A stretch of 61,635 bases of DNA from Clostridiaceae bacterium (lineage in GTDB: Bacteria > Bacillota > Clostridia > Acetivibrionales > Acetivibrionaceae), in contig JAAYPF010000170.1 of NCBI GenBank assembly GCA_012519925.1, forward strand, positions 1-61,635, given 5' to 3'. Below the pieces are notes generated by a model. The model saw only the letters and a list, made by a program, of their open reading frames with translations, was not told the origin of the DNA and did no database searches. Position numbers and translations under genes: made by a program. Positions 27,270 through 37,217 of this stretch are shown here, piece by piece (position 1 is the stretch's first letter; each line of letters opens with the position of its first letter).

Positions 27270-27979
27270 AATATAGAAATACTATCGCAATAACTGTAAT
27301 TTGCCTTATAATTGGTCTAGCTGTAGCATGGCAGTATAAAAGCGTTTATAACAATAAAAAAACCGCAAATGTTCAAAATGTGACTTTAGAAGACTTAAAG
27401 GATAAACTGATATTAGAGAAGAAAAACAATGAAGAACTGAGAAGTAGAAATGATACTTTAAACAGAGAGCTTAAAGAATTTGAAGACGCAAAAGGAAATA
27501 TAGACTTGTATGAGAAGAATCTCAGGATAGAAGTGGAAAAGGCAAATATAATTGCAGGACTTACAGATGTACAGGGATCTGGGATTATAATCAGTATTTC
27601 CGTTAATGATACCGATTTTGGTTGGATATCTTCGAGAGACATATTAGAGGTTATTAACGCTCTTAGAGTAGCTGAAGCAAATGCTATTGCTGTAAACAAC
27701 GAACGGATAATTGCAATGACAGAAATCTCCGAAGTAGGCAATTATCTAATAATTAATGGAGTTCCTATGAGTTCGGATAAAACTTTTTTAATAAAAGCTA
27801 TAGTTGAACCACAAAAACTAGATGATTCCATAAAAATGCTAGGTAGTGTTTTTGCTAAGCTGGAAAAGGATGACATGCTAAGTGTGGAGGCTGAAAAAGT
27901 TGATAGTATTACAATTCCTAAAATAGAAAAAAACAGACCTTCTTTTTATTTCGACTATATTAAGCCTAGTAATAAGTAA
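27266..27979 (+). CDS. DUF881 family protein
   Basis: A 237-residue DUF881 protein with an N-terminal membrane helix (IAITVICLIIGLAVAWQYKS), coiled coil (~40-95) and DUF881 domain (ANIIAGLTDVQGSGIIISIS; INALRVAEANAIAVNNERII; FLIKAIVEPQKLDDSI). It is closer to the isolated copy at 20278 than to its operon partner, judging from the shared helix and the matching ..TIPK C-terminal motif. It overlaps the upstream gene by four bases, with GGAGG shortly before the ATG. Confidence 0.87.
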   Translation: MKYRNTIAITVICLIIGLAVAWQYKSVYNNKKTANVQNVTLEDLKDKLILEKKNNEELRSRNDTLNRELKEFEDAKGNIDLYEKNLRIEVEKANIIAGLTDVQGSGIIISISVNDTDFGWISSRDILEVINALRVAEANAIAVNNERIIAMTEISEVGNYLIINGVPMSSDKTFLIKAIVEPQKLDDSIKMLGSVFAKLEKDDMLSVEAEKVDSITIPKIEKNRPSFYFDYIKPSNK

Positions 27980-28133
27980 ACACTGAGAAATAAGTTGTCT
28001 GGATTTTTTGCTATGCCATAGTATGAATTTTCCAAATGGTCTTTTTTAAACTAAATACTTATATAAATAATATAGGCCAAATAATGAACTTGTCTGTTGT
28101 ATAGGCTTATTTTTGTATTTAGGAGGTTTGGAA

Positions 28134-29075
28134 ATGAAGAAAAAAGTAATAGTTTTATGCTTGTTAATATTTGCTTTGCTTATGATAAATATTATCAGCA
28201 AGGAACAGAGTGAGAATTTATGTTTGCCAGACTTAGGCGGTGTGTATTCTGCAACTTTTGAAGACATTGACTTTAGTACTGAGATAACGGGAATGTTAAG
28301 TGAAGGTGTAATTGAAGAAATTATTTGTGAAGAAGTTTTTGTAGATAATAAATATAGTGGTGAATACAAAAACAATTTGTTAAGATGGGGAATACTTAGG
28401 AAAGGCTTTGGTAAGACACCTGATGCGGACCCGGGTGCCCCTGAACTTCTGAAAAAATATGGAGCCCTATATATAGGTGATACTGAAAAAAATGAGATTT
28501 ATCTTACTTTTGATGAGGGCTATGAAAACGGATATACTCCAAAAATCCTAGATGCTTTGAGAGAAAACAATGTAAAAGCAGTGTTTTTTATTACAGGTCC
28601 TTATCTTTCGGAACATCAGGACCTCGTTAGAAGAATGGTAGAGGAAGGACATATCGTAGGCAACCATTCAATACATCATCCAAGTCTGCCAAGTGTTGAT
28701 GATAAGACTCTTGAAGAGGAAATCCTCGGTCTTGACAGAGCTTTCTTTGAAAAATTCGGCAAGCACATGCAATTTTTAAGACCTCCAAAGGGTGAATATA
28801 GTGAGAGAACTCTTGCAATAACCCAAAGATTAGGATATGTAAATTTATTTTGGAGCTTTGCTTATGACGACTGGTATAGGGATAAAATCCGTGGTGCACA
28901 GTATGCTTATGACAAGGTTATGAACAATTTACATAATGGAGAGGTTATGCTTTTACATGCAGTTTCAAAGGATAATGCAGATGCTTTAGATATGATAATT
29001 AAGGGAGCTAGAAGTAAAGGCTTTGAATTTGGAGACCCTAACAATTTGCTAAGGCAAAATCAAACAGATAACTGA
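28134..29075 (+). CDS. PdaA-type polysaccharide deacetylase (muramic delta-lactam synthesis)
   Basis: A 313-residue exported or membrane-anchored NodB-fold deacetylase. The N-terminal helix (KVIVLCLLIFALLMINIIS) acts as signal or anchor. The domain opens with NEIYLTFDEGYENGYTPKIL; the DEG variant and the preceding LLKKYGALYIGD are typical of PdaA enzymes, which N-deacetylate MurNAc so that muramic delta-lactam forms in the spore cortex. The metal histidines are in GNHSIHHPSLP; FLRPPKGEYSERTL and EVMLLHAVS complete the site. AGGAGG precedes the ATG at 28134. It fits the sporulation theme of the yqfC-yqfD genes that follow. Confidence 0.9.
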   Translation: MKKKVIVLCLLIFALLMINIISKEQSENLCLPDLGGVYSATFEDIDFSTEITGMLSEGVIEEIICEEVFVDNKYSGEYKNNLLRWGILRKGFGKTPDADPGAPELLKKYGALYIGDTEKNEIYLTFDEGYENGYTPKILDALRENNVKAVFFITGPYLSEHQDLVRRMVEEGHIVGNHSIHHPSLPSVDDKTLEEEILGLDRAFFEKFGKHMQFLRPPKGEYSERTLAITQRLGYVNLFWSFAYDDWYRDKIRGAQYAYDKVMNNLHNGEVMLLHAVSKDNADALDMIIKGARSKGFEFGDPNNLLRQNQTDN

Positions 29076-29185
29076 GTATTTGGAGTTTCAAAAAAATTGA
29101 TTTGATTGTTTTTTTATCTAAACTGTTGAATAGGTATATTTTGAAACTCCCTAACTGAAATTTCAATTGTCAGGGGGACTAAGCT

Positions 29186-29503
29186 ATGTCTCGTAAAAAA
29201 AAGATAATAAAAAAGAATAAAAAAGCACAAGTGCCTAAAGTGAGTTTGAAGGAAAAAATGTCCGAACTACTGGAACTTCCAAAGGATATTGTTTTAAACG
29301 TGCCTAAATTGACCATGGTTGGAAACGCTGATTTGCTTATAGAGAATTTTAAAGGAATTATCGAATATGATAATGATAAGATAAGGATAAATACCAATAG
29401 CGGCATTATCAAAATAACAGGAGCGGGACTTAGGATAAAAGAAATCACTTCAGAGGATCTGATGGTTAACGGCGATATATCAAGTCTTGAGTTTTTAAAG
29501 TGA
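29186..29503 (+). CDS. yqfC: sporulation protein YqfC
   Basis: A 105-residue YabP/YqfC-family protein. A Lys-rich N-terminus (KKKIIKKNKKAQ) is followed by the conserved beta-rich domain with LPKDIVLNVPKLTMVGNADL, IENFKGIIEYDNDKIRINT and ITGAGLRIKEI. The Bacillus gene is expressed in the mother cell under sigma-E. It is followed by yqfD, as across Firmicutes. GGGGGAC lies ahead of the ATG. I could not find a convincing sigma-E promoter upstream. Confidence 0.9.
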   Translation: MSRKKKIIKKNKKAQVPKVSLKEKMSELLELPKDIVLNVPKLTMVGNADLLIENFKGIIEYDNDKIRINTNSGIIKITGAGLRIKEITSEDLMVNGDISSLEFLK

Positions 29504-29561
29504 AGTATGAGGCCAACTTTTATAAGAATAAAATCTTTGTAGCAATATCGGGGGAATTTAA

Positions 29562-30755
29562 ATGTTATTGAGGTTATGGAATTATATTAAAGGATATGTT
29601 ATTATATTTGTTGAAGGCTATTTTTTAGAGAAGTTTGTTAATATATGTACCAGAAGACAAATTTTTCTCTGGGACATAAAAAAGAAAAAAAATAGTGCTA
29701 TGTCCATGAAGGTCAGCATTAAAGGGTTTAAAATGCTAAGACCCATTGCTAGAAAAACAGGTTGCAGAGTAAGAATTATGGGGAAGAGTGGTTTTCCCTT
29801 TGTTCTTAATCGATATAAAAGAAGAAAGACTTTTATTGCAGGGGCAATACTATTTGTTTTTTTGTTTTATTTTATGTCATCCTTTGTATGGAGTGTAGAA
29901 GTAAACGGAAATGAAAAGGTTACAACTGAAACGATAATAGATAGAGTATACCAATTAGGAGTGAAACCAGGTGTATTTAAGTATAGGATAAATCCCCATG
30001 ATGTTGCAAGTAACCTCATGTTCGATATAAATGAGTTGTCATGGGTTAGTGTTGTAGTAAAAGGTACTAAGGTAAAGATTGAAGTGTCTGAAGGGGTTGA
30101 AAGGCCCAAGTTAGTTAATAAGAATAGTCCTTGTGATATTGTTGCTACTAGAGATGGGGTTATTAGCTCCATCTTTGTAAAATCTGGTTTGGAAGCAGTA
30201 AAAGTTGGGGAAACTGTTAAGAAAGACCAAATACTTATATCTGGGACAGTACCGATCAAAAATCAGGAGGATAATCCTAGAATTTTGCATGCAATGGGTG
30301 ATGTTTTTGCAAGGACTTGGTATGATGCAAGAGTTCCGGTGGAAACTAAAGTTTTTGAAAAGACTAGAACAGGCAGAAAAAAAGACAATGTGTCATTGGT
30401 GTTGTTTTCTAAAAAAATTGATTTATTTCATAGAAATTCACCTTTCGTGGAGTATGATCAAGTAAATATCGAGAAGTCTCTTTCTATTGGTGAAGATTTG
30501 GTTTTACCCTTTGGGTTGGTAATTGGGAGGTATTATGAAAATAATATTATTGAAAAAGAAATAACTTTAGATGAAGCTAAAAAAACAGCAGTAGGCAATG
30601 CTTACAAAAAGGCATCTGAAAATGTACCTAAAGATGCTCAAATAGTTGAAATAAATGAAAGTTTTATTGAAAAAGACGATGGGCAAGTCACTGCGGAAGT
30701 GACTATAGAATGCCTTGAGAATATTGGATACGAAAGAGAGATTGGGGGAAACTGA
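29562..30755 (+). CDS. yqfD: sporulation protein YqfD
   Basis: A 397-residue YqfD-family membrane protein. The N-terminal ~90 residues form the family domain (GYVIIFVEGYFLEKFVNIC). A single transmembrane helix follows at about 90-112 (FIAGAILFVFLFYFMSSFVW). The large outer part contains a FtsQ/POTRA-like segment (VEVNGNEKVTTETIIDRVYQLG) and the conserved VKDQILISGTVPI-type region. The family is needed for sporulation in Bacillus, but its mechanism is unknown. ATCGGGGGAA precedes the ATG, and phoH starts directly after its stop. Confidence 0.92.
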   Translation: MLLRLWNYIKGYVIIFVEGYFLEKFVNICTRRQIFLWDIKKKKNSAMSMKVSIKGFKMLRPIARKTGCRVRIMGKSGFPFVLNRYKRRKTFIAGAILFVFLFYFMSSFVWSVEVNGNEKVTTETIIDRVYQLGVKPGVFKYRINPHDVASNLMFDINELSWVSVVVKGTKVKIEVSEGVERPKLVNKNSPCDIVATRDGVISSIFVKSGLEAVKVGETVKKDQILISGTVPIKNQEDNPRILHAMGDVFARTWYDARVPVETKVFEKTRTGRKKDNVSLVLFSKKIDLFHRNSPFVEYDQVNIEKSLSIGEDLVLPFGLVIGRYYENNIIEKEITLDEAKKTAVGNAYKKASENVPKDAQIVEINESFIEKDDGQVTAEVTIECLENIGYEREIGGN

Positions 30756-31727
30756 TTGGAAAGTCTTGTGGAAGTGTCATTGGAGTTTGATAGAATTGAA
30801 CATGCTATGAATCTTTTTGGTAATTTTGATGAAAATTTGCAAATGATAGAGGATTCATTTGGTGTAAAGGTTATATCAAGAGATAAAAGTATTAGAATTG
30901 TTGGAGATGATGAAGGGGTATATAAAGCCAAAACAGTACTTCAAAGGTTGGTAGATATTGCATCTCAGGGTGATATCATAACCAAACAAAGCGTAAGTTA
31001 TCTAGTACAGCTTGCAAATGAAAATCAATTGGACAAGGTTAACGGTTTTAATGCAGACTATATCTGCCTTACAGCTAGGGGGAAACAAATAAAGTCAAAA
31101 ACCCATGGGCAGAAAGTATATGCAGATGTGATAAGAAACAATGATATCGTGTTTGGCATAGGACCTGCTGGAACAGGAAAAACCTTTCTCGCTGTAGCGA
31201 TGGCTGTGACAGCGTTTAGGAACAAACAGGTGAACAGAATTGTATTGACTAGACCTGCAGTTGAAGCAGGTGAAAAGCTGGGTTTTTTACCCGGAGACCT
31301 ACAGAACAAGGTTGATCCATATTTAAGACCTTTATATGATGCACTTTATGAAATGATGGGTTTCGACAGTTATCAAAAATACCTTGAAAAAGGCATGATA
31401 GAAGTAGCACCACTTGCATATATGAGGGGAAGGACCTTGGACGATTCGTTTATAATTTTGGATGAGGCACAAAATACAACGCCAGAGCAAATGAAAATGT
31501 TTCTAACTCGTATAGGATTTGGGTCAAAGGCTGTTGTTACCGGTGATATAACCCAGATTGATCTGCCTGGTGATACAAAATCAGGCCTTAAAGAAGTAAT
31601 GAATATTTTAACGGATATAAAAGGCATATCCTTTGTGCATTTATCCGATAGAGATGTTGTGAGACACGAGCTTGTACAAAAAATAATTCAGGCCTATGAC
31701 AGATATGACAAGAAAAAGAGCAATTGA
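30756..31727 (+). CDS. phoH: PhoH family protein
   Basis: A 323-residue PhoH-type ATPase with an N-terminal KH-like region (~1-80). The P-loop GPAGTGKTFLAVAMA is near residue 136, TRPAVEAGEKLGFLPGD follows, and Walker B FIILDEAQNTTPEQMK is near 235. PhoH proteins are putative RNA helicases or nucleases usually coupled to YbeY in rRNA processing, matching the order here (phoH-pgpH-ybeY-era). The TTG at 30756 directly follows the yqfD stop, with GGGGGAA inside the yqfD end. Confidence 0.94.
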   Translation: MESLVEVSLEFDRIEHAMNLFGNFDENLQMIEDSFGVKVISRDKSIRIVGDDEGVYKAKTVLQRLVDIASQGDIITKQSVSYLVQLANENQLDKVNGFNADYICLTARGKQIKSKTHGQKVYADVIRNNDIVFGIGPAGTGKTFLAVAMAVTAFRNKQVNRIVLTRPAVEAGEKLGFLPGDLQNKVDPYLRPLYDALYEMMGFDSYQKYLEKGMIEVAPLAYMRGRTLDDSFIILDEAQNTTPEQMKMFLTRIGFGSKAVVTGDITQIDLPGDTKSGLKEVMNILTDIKGISFVHLSDRDVVRHELVQKIIQAYDRYDKKKSN

Positions 31728-31795
31728 TTTCAATAACGGTTATTATGTAGGAAGTGTTTTTACAAAATAACTTCTTAATGGAGGCGAAAAGCTAT

Positions 31796-34102
31796 ATGTC
31801 TAAGGAGAAGAATGTAGATTTTCATGGATATTTTAAAATTTATTTTAAGGACAAGCGTATTCAAAGAATAATAATAGCAGTAGTAACCGTCTTTGTTGCT
31901 TATACAATTGTATTAAATGGTGCTACTCCTAAGAAATACAAACTAGAGCTTAACGGAAAATCGGATTATGATATTACAGCACCAAGAGATATTAAAAATA
32001 CCATACTGACCGAAGAAAAAGCCAGAAAAGTTGCTGAAGCTGAAGTTGGTGATATGAAAGAAATAAGGAATGCTTCTATCGATGTTATTAATACAACGGT
32101 GGACTTTATTAATCTTATTGAAAGAGCTAGAAAAAACGCAGACAAAAAGATAAGTGGAACGTTAGATCCTAATGATGAAAATTATGCGACTAAAATTTTA
32201 AATATTAAGAAGGAAGAGGCAGTCAATCTTAATAAAGATATAGAGAAGCTAAATATTGTTTTGTCCTATGATCAGGTCTTGTTCTTTATCACGAGTGCTA
32301 GTGATGAAGAAATTCAAAGTTTTGGTACTCTATTACGTTCACTTGTTGGAGAAATAATGGAGCAGGACGTTACGGAGGATAACATATCTCAAAAGATTCT
32401 TCAAATGCAAAATAATATTTTAAACACAGAGCTGAGGCAAGAGATAAAAAACTGTGGCTTGCTTCTGTCGAAATATTTAATAAAGCCTAATAGGACTATA
32501 AATGCTGAAGCAACAAAGGCAAAGAAGGAGTTAGCTTATGAAATTGCTTTAAATGATCCCGATAATATTGAGATGGTAAAAAAGGGTGACAGAATTTTAA
32601 GCAAGGGTGATGTTGTTACAGAGGACAAGTATCGAATTCTTGAAGAGCTTAATTTGTTGGAAACTACGGGAAGAATAGACTATGCTTTTGCAATTGGAAT
32701 ATTTATAATTATTATTTTAATTTCCCTATTGCTCATTCTCTATATAAATAATTTCAGTAAGAAAGTTTTTTACAGTAGAAATGATCTTATTTTATTGTCC
32801 CTTCTGATATTAATAATACTAATCACAGCACGTATGGTTTTTGAAATATCAACTCTAACCATTCCTATATTTTTGGCTACAGCACTTATATCTATTTTGC
32901 TTGACTTGAGATTGGCGGTTATTGTGAACTTTTTATTAACCATTACAATTTCTATTATGACTAATGGTGAGATGAAGTTTATGATTCTTGGAGCTGTAAG
33001 TGGTGCCTTTACAGCATTTATAGTATCTAAGACCAGTTATCACAGAAACTCACTTTCCATGGGTGGTCTTATTATTGGGATTATTAATGTACTGACCATA
33101 GTATCCATAGACTTAATAGGAAAATATCCACCAAAGACAATATTTTATGAATCTATTATCGTTATGCTTAACGGATTTCTTTCTATTGTACTTACAATTG
33201 GACTTTTGCCTTATTTGGAAGTAGCTTTCAATATAGTTACACCCATAAGACTTTTAGAACTGGGTAATCCAAACCATCCACTTTTAAAAAGGCTTTTGAT
33301 AGAAGCACCAGGGACGTATCATCATAGTTTGATGGTAGGGAATTTAGCAGAAGCTGGTACGGAAGCTGTTGGAGGTAATGCACTGTTAGCTAGAGTGGCA
33401 GCATATTTCCATGACATAGGCAAACTTAAACGACCGAGTTTTTTTATGGAAAATCAAATGGATGGTAATCCTCATGACAAGATGACTGCTAATCTAAGTA
33501 CTCTTGTAATAACATCCCATATTCATGATGGTGTAGAAATTGCAAAAAGGTATAGAATACCGCTTATAATAAGAGATATAATCATTCAACATCATGGAAC
33601 GACACTTGTTGCATATTTTTACCATAAGGCAAAAAATGTTGAAAAGGATGAAGCTGTTAGTGAAGCAAATTTCAGATATGATGGAGAAAAACCTTCCACT
33701 AAAGAAGCGGCAGTAGTTATGTTGGCAGATTCGGTTGAAGCGGCAGTCAGATCAATGCCAGATAAGACTGAGGGTAAAATTGAAGGGTTTGTAAGGAAGA
33801 TTATTAAGGATAAGTTAGATGATGGACAGCTTGATCAATGTAATTTGTCTTTCAAGGATTTAGATAATATAGCGAAGGCTTTCATTAAGGTGTTTGGGGG
33901 ATATTTTCATGCAAGAGAGGAATATCCCGATGTAAAGAATAAATTCAAACAATCGGATAATGAGGATGGAATAGATCAAAAGGAAATAGACACTGAAGAA
34001 TGGCAGAAGGAAAAACTATTTAGGGATAATATTGAGGAGACAATGGATCGATCAGATCCCGATACTTCCCGCGAAAAATCCACTAAGGAGAAGAAAAAAT
34101 GA
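31796..34102 (+). CDS. pgpH: 7TM-HD cyclic-di-AMP phosphodiesterase PgpH
   Basis: A 768-residue membrane protein that hydrolyses c-di-AMP in related Firmicutes. Order: one N-terminal transmembrane helix (RIIIAVVTVFVAYTIVL), a large extracellular 7TMR-HDED domain (~50-290), seven transmembrane helices (~300-480), and a cytoplasmic HD domain with TYHHSLMVGNLAE (~506), AYFHDIGKLKRP (~538) and IIQHHGT. The C-terminal ~60 residues are acidic and disordered. GGAGG lies about 11 bases before the ATG at 31796; the frame is open upstream to 31754 without a better site. Its stop overlaps ybeY by four bases. Confidence 0.94.
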   Translation: MSKEKNVDFHGYFKIYFKDKRIQRIIIAVVTVFVAYTIVLNGATPKKYKLELNGKSDYDITAPRDIKNTILTEEKARKVAEAEVGDMKEIRNASIDVINTTVDFINLIERARKNADKKISGTLDPNDENYATKILNIKKEEAVNLNKDIEKLNIVLSYDQVLFFITSASDEEIQSFGTLLRSLVGEIMEQDVTEDNISQKILQMQNNILNTELRQEIKNCGLLLSKYLIKPNRTINAEATKAKKELAYEIALNDPDNIEMVKKGDRILSKGDVVTEDKYRILEELNLLETTGRIDYAFAIGIFIIIILISLLLILYINNFSKKVFYSRNDLILLSLLILIILITARMVFEISTLTIPIFLATALISILLDLRLAVIVNFLLTITISIMTNGEMKFMILGAVSGAFTAFIVSKTSYHRNSLSMGGLIIGIINVLTIVSIDLIGKYPPKTIFYESIIVMLNGFLSIVLTIGLLPYLEVAFNIVTPIRLLELGNPNHPLLKRLLIEAPGTYHHSLMVGNLAEAGTEAVGGNALLARVAAYFHDIGKLKRPSFFMENQMDGNPHDKMTANLSTLVITSHIHDGVEIAKRYRIPLIIRDIIIQHHGTTLVAYFYHKAKNVEKDEAVSEANFRYDGEKPSTKEAAVVMLADSVEAAVRSMPDKTEGKIEGFVRKIIKDKLDDGQLDQCNLSFKDLDNIAKAFIKVFGGYFHAREEYPDVKNKFKQSDNEDGIDQKEIDTEEWQKEKLFRDNIEETMDRSDPDTSREKSTKEKKK

Positions 34103-34584
34103 GAGTATTGATTGAGGATATACAGGATAAGATAAAGGTAACTGAGAATATGAAAGAACTTATAAAAAACTCTGTGAACTATAGTCTTACAACAGAAGGC
34201 TTTAGTATACCATCGGAAATCTCCATAATGTTAGTGGATAATGAGTATATAAGGCAAATAAATAAGGAACATCGAACAATTGACAAGGAAACAGATGTTC
34301 TATCTTTCCCCATAGTAGATATGTATGAAGGTGTAATAAATTCTAATGAGGGGGATTTCGATCTTGATGAGGAGGTACTTTTGCTTGGAGATATAATTGT
34401 TTCTCTTGAAATGACAAAACTACAGGCGGAAGAGTATGGGCATTCCTTTGAACGGGAATTGGCTTTTTTGATTACTCATGGAATATTTCACCTTCTAGGT
34501 TATGACCATGATACACCGGAAAGAGAAAAAAAGATGATTTCAAAGCAGTATGCTGTATTAGAGAAATTAGATTTGTCAATTTAA
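34099..34584 (+). CDS. ybeY: endoribonuclease YbeY
   Basis: A 161-residue zinc metalloprotein for 16S rRNA 3'-end maturation and ribosome quality control. The zinc motif HGIFHLLGYDHD (HxxxHxxGxDH) is at about 127-138, and the family segment INKEHRTIDKETDVLSFP is present. It is translationally coupled to pgpH through an ATGA overlap. The dgkA and cdd genes that often sit between ybeY and era in Firmicutes are absent; era follows after 182 bases. Confidence 0.95.
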   Translation: MRVLIEDIQDKIKVTENMKELIKNSVNYSLTTEGFSIPSEISIMLVDNEYIRQINKEHRTIDKETDVLSFPIVDMYEGVINSNEGDFDLDEEVLLLGDIIVSLEMTKLQAEEYGHSFERELAFLITHGIFHLLGYDHDTPEREKKMISKQYAVLEKLDLSI

Positions 34585-34766
34585 GATGGATTAAGAAATA
34601 ATTAGTTGATGTTTTTAATTACATTGTTGTTTTTTTTAGATATTTAGGTGAATAAAAGAATTAGTCAATAAATAATTCATAGGGCTGATTTAATTTGGTT
34701 AGAAATATATATTGACGATGAACTTTTTTTGATACACCTTAGATAAATTTTAGGAGGAAGAATTTG

Positions 34767-35660
34767 ATGAGTTTTAAATCAGGTTTTGTATCAATAGTAG
34801 GAAGACCAAATGTTGGTAAATCAACACTTTTAAATAGTATTACAGGGGAAAAGATTGCAATAATGTCCGATAAACCTCAAACTACGAGGAATTCTATTAA
34901 GGCGGTAATTACAGGAGATAATCATCAATTAGTGTTTATTGATACTCCTGGAATTCACAAGCCAAAGAATAAACTAGGAGACTTTATGGTGCATATCGCT
35001 GTAGAGAGTTTGAATGAAGTTGATGCAGTATTATTTCTAATAGAGGCGGACTCTCCTAAACCTGGTCCAGGAGATATTTATATAATTGAACAGTTAAAAG
35101 AGGTGAAATCAAAAGTATTTTTGATTATAAATAAAATCGATTTAATAGATAAATCTCAGTTATTACCCCTTATAAATCTGTACAAGGATTTGATGGACTT
35201 TGAGGCTGTAATTCCAATTTCAGCACTAAAAGACGGTAAGCAGGATTCGCTTATTGGTGAGATTTTAAAGGTTATGCCTGAAGGACCAAAATATTTTCCA
35301 GAAGATATGTTGACGGATCAGCCCGAAAAATTAATAGCTGCCGAACTAATCAGAGAGAAAATCCTTCAGCTTGTTAGTGAAGAAGTACCGCATGGTGTAG
35401 GAGTTGAAGTTATATCCTTTAAACAAAGAGAGGACAAAGATATAATAAATATTCAGGCAAATATATATTGCGAGAAAAATACTCACAAGGGAATTCTTAT
35501 AGGAAAAGGCGGAAGCATGCTTAAACGTATTGGCAGTTTATCTAGGCATGAAATTGAAAACCTGCTGGGAACTAAGGTGTTTTTAGAGTTATGGGTAAAA
35601 GTAAAACCCGATTGGAGAAATAGTGATCAAATGTTGAAGGTTTTAGGCTACAAAAAATAA
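34767..35660 (+). CDS. era: GTPase Era
   Basis: A 297-residue ribosome-assembly GTPase that binds the 3' end of 16S rRNA. G1 is GRPNVGKSTLLN, the switch/G2 region is QTTRNSIKAV, G3 is DTPGIHKP and G4 is NKIDL. The C-terminal KH domain contains IGKGGSMLKRIG. The ATG at 34767 lies nine bases after AGGAGG and gives the usual MSFKSGFVSIVG; a TTG three bases upstream is in frame but less likely. YqzL and recO follow, the standard Firmicutes order. Confidence 0.97.
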   Translation: MSFKSGFVSIVGRPNVGKSTLLNSITGEKIAIMSDKPQTTRNSIKAVITGDNHQLVFIDTPGIHKPKNKLGDFMVHIAVESLNEVDAVLFLIEADSPKPGPGDIYIIEQLKEVKSKVFLIINKIDLIDKSQLLPLINLYKDLMDFEAVIPISALKDGKQDSLIGEILKVMPEGPKYFPEDMLTDQPEKLIAAELIREKILQLVSEEVPHGVGVEVISFKQREDKDIINIQANIYCEKNTHKGILIGKGGSMLKRIGSLSRHEIENLLGTKVFLELWVKVKPDWRNSDQMLKVLGYKK

Positions 35661-36074
35661 GGTGATTTCGCAAAAACTTTCCAATTGCCATTACAAGGTT
35701 ATTTTAATCACCTAACATAAATTTTCAAGTATACAAAACTTTTTTTTAGTGAAACCTAATAAGGACAAATGCATACAAACTTATTGTTCGATATATACTA
35801 AATGAAGATTTTTAGCGAATCGAACTCCTTTTATTTTGAATTTCCATTTTGTAAAAAAGAAAGTGAAATGAGTTTGTAGGCATATGCCTATGATTTCTAG
35901 AAAATTTATATAAGGTGATTCAAGAAAATAACTGGTCAGCTACTATTTTAGAAGAATTTAGAGCGTTTTATGACCTAAATACTGTAAAGTTATTTATTGG
36001 GATGGCCTAATGAATTAAAAGGATTTTCAAGAAACATAAAGAATGCAAAATAGACTTAAGGGGGAATGCATTTT
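35661..36074. other. 414-bp intergenic region before yqzL
   Basis: It begins with GGTGATT, whose complement AATCACC lies 39 bases on and could form a weak terminator for era. The segment ATATAAGGTGATTCAAGAAAA near 35911 resembles one near 37667 upstream of the PilZ gene. Otherwise AT-rich with no gene. Confidence 0.45.
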
Positions 36075-36218
36075 ATGTTAAAAGAATTTGCTTGGAAAGC
36101 TTTTGAAAGTACCGGAAATATTGATGTTTATATGTTTCTTAAGGAAATTGAAGAAAAAAAGAAAGTAGATGAAGAAACAATGCTAGCAAAGGACGAAGTT
36201 GCTATAAGTAATAGTTAA
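36075..36218 (+). CDS. YqzL-like small protein
   Basis: A 47-residue protein beginning MLKEFAWKAFESTGNIDVYM, matching the YqzL family (aromatic MLKxFxWKxFxxTGNIDxY motif), followed by a charged tail. In Bacillus yqzL lies between era and recO, exactly the position here. AAGGGGGAA precedes the ATG. The protein is easily missed because of its size. No function is known. Confidence 0.85.
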   Translation: MLKEFAWKAFESTGNIDVYMFLKEIEEKKKVDEETMLAKDEVAISNS

Positions 36219-36297
36219 TCTAGGAGACAAAATTTTAAGATTTATAAATATTTACTGGGGGCAAAATATTTTAGCCCGTGGATTTATGAGGTTAATA

Positions 36298-37047
36298 ATG
36301 AGTTATATCAAAACTAAAGGTATAATTATTAAAGAATTAAACGTTGGAGAAGCAGATAAAATAGTAACTATTTTTTCAAAAAATAAGGGGAAGATTCAAG
36401 GAGCTGCTAAAGGAGCTAGAAGACCTAAAAGTCGTCTTATAGCAGGTGCACAATTATTCTGTTATAGTGAATTTGTCCTTTTTAAAGGAAAAGATATCTA
36501 CTCAATAAACAGTTGTGATGTGATTGAGCCTTTTTATGAAATAAGAAATGATTTGGTAAAGCTTACCTATGCAGCCCACATAAATGAAATTATATTAGAC
36601 TGTGTTCAAGAAGAGCAGCCATCAAGTAGAGCATTGCAGCTCTTTTTGAATTCTCTATATATGCTTGCAAAATCGGATAAACCTCCAGAACAAATAACGA
36701 GAGTTTTTGAAATTAGGTTGATGGCGATTTTAGGGTATACACCTTCTGTAATGGGGTGCCTAAAATGCGGAAAAGATGATTTTAAGGATTTTGCTTTTAG
36801 TTTTAAACACTGTGGATTTTTATGTAAACAATGTATGTCAGATGATAGGTATGCCTTAAATTTGTCTGAAGGTGCTGCAAGGGCAATTCACTATATAGTA
36901 TACAGTAATATGAAGAATATTTTTAATTTTGAGGTTTCAGATAAAATACTCATAGAGCTCAGAAAGGTTTCAAAAAGATATATAACAGATAGATTAGATA
37001 AAGAATATTGTAAACTAGATTTTCTAAAGAATTTTGAGTATTCATAA
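36298..37047 (+). CDS. recO: DNA repair protein RecO
   Basis: A 249-residue recombination mediator that helps RecR load RecA on SSB-coated DNA. The N-terminal OB fold starts MSYIKTKGIIIKELNVGEAD, with GKIQGAAKGARRPKS after it. A four-cysteine zinc site follows (MGCLKCGKDD and GFLCKQCMSD). The ATG at 36298 follows GAGG at six bases; the frame also has an ATG four codons upstream. It belongs to the era-yqzL-recO block. Confidence 0.95.
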   Translation: MSYIKTKGIIIKELNVGEADKIVTIFSKNKGKIQGAAKGARRPKSRLIAGAQLFCYSEFVLFKGKDIYSINSCDVIEPFYEIRNDLVKLTYAAHINEIILDCVQEEQPSSRALQLFLNSLYMLAKSDKPPEQITRVFEIRLMAILGYTPSVMGCLKCGKDDFKDFAFSFKHCGFLCKQCMSDDRYALNLSEGAARAIHYIVYSNMKNIFNFEVSDKILIELRKVSKRYITDRLDKEYCKLDFLKNFEYS

Positions 37048-37125
37048 AATACTACTACATAAGTGATGTATAGGCTCTTTTTAGAAAAAGCTTTATATAA
37101 ATATCCTAAGAAAAAAATATGGTAT

Positions 37126-37156
37126 AAGGAAATATTAATGACCTATTTCCTTTTAT
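37126..37156. terminator. putative terminator between recO and the riboswitch
   Basis: A perfect 9-bp stem AAGGAAATA / TATTTCCTT with 9-base loop. TTTAT follows on the plus strand and ATACCATATTTTTTT on the minus strand. It could end recO and the minus-strand riboswitch transcript. Confidence 0.55.
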
Positions 37157-37217
37157 ATTTGACTCATTAATAGTATAATAGAGTCAAAAGCCCTTAAGCT
37201 TTTATTTAAAAGAGTAT

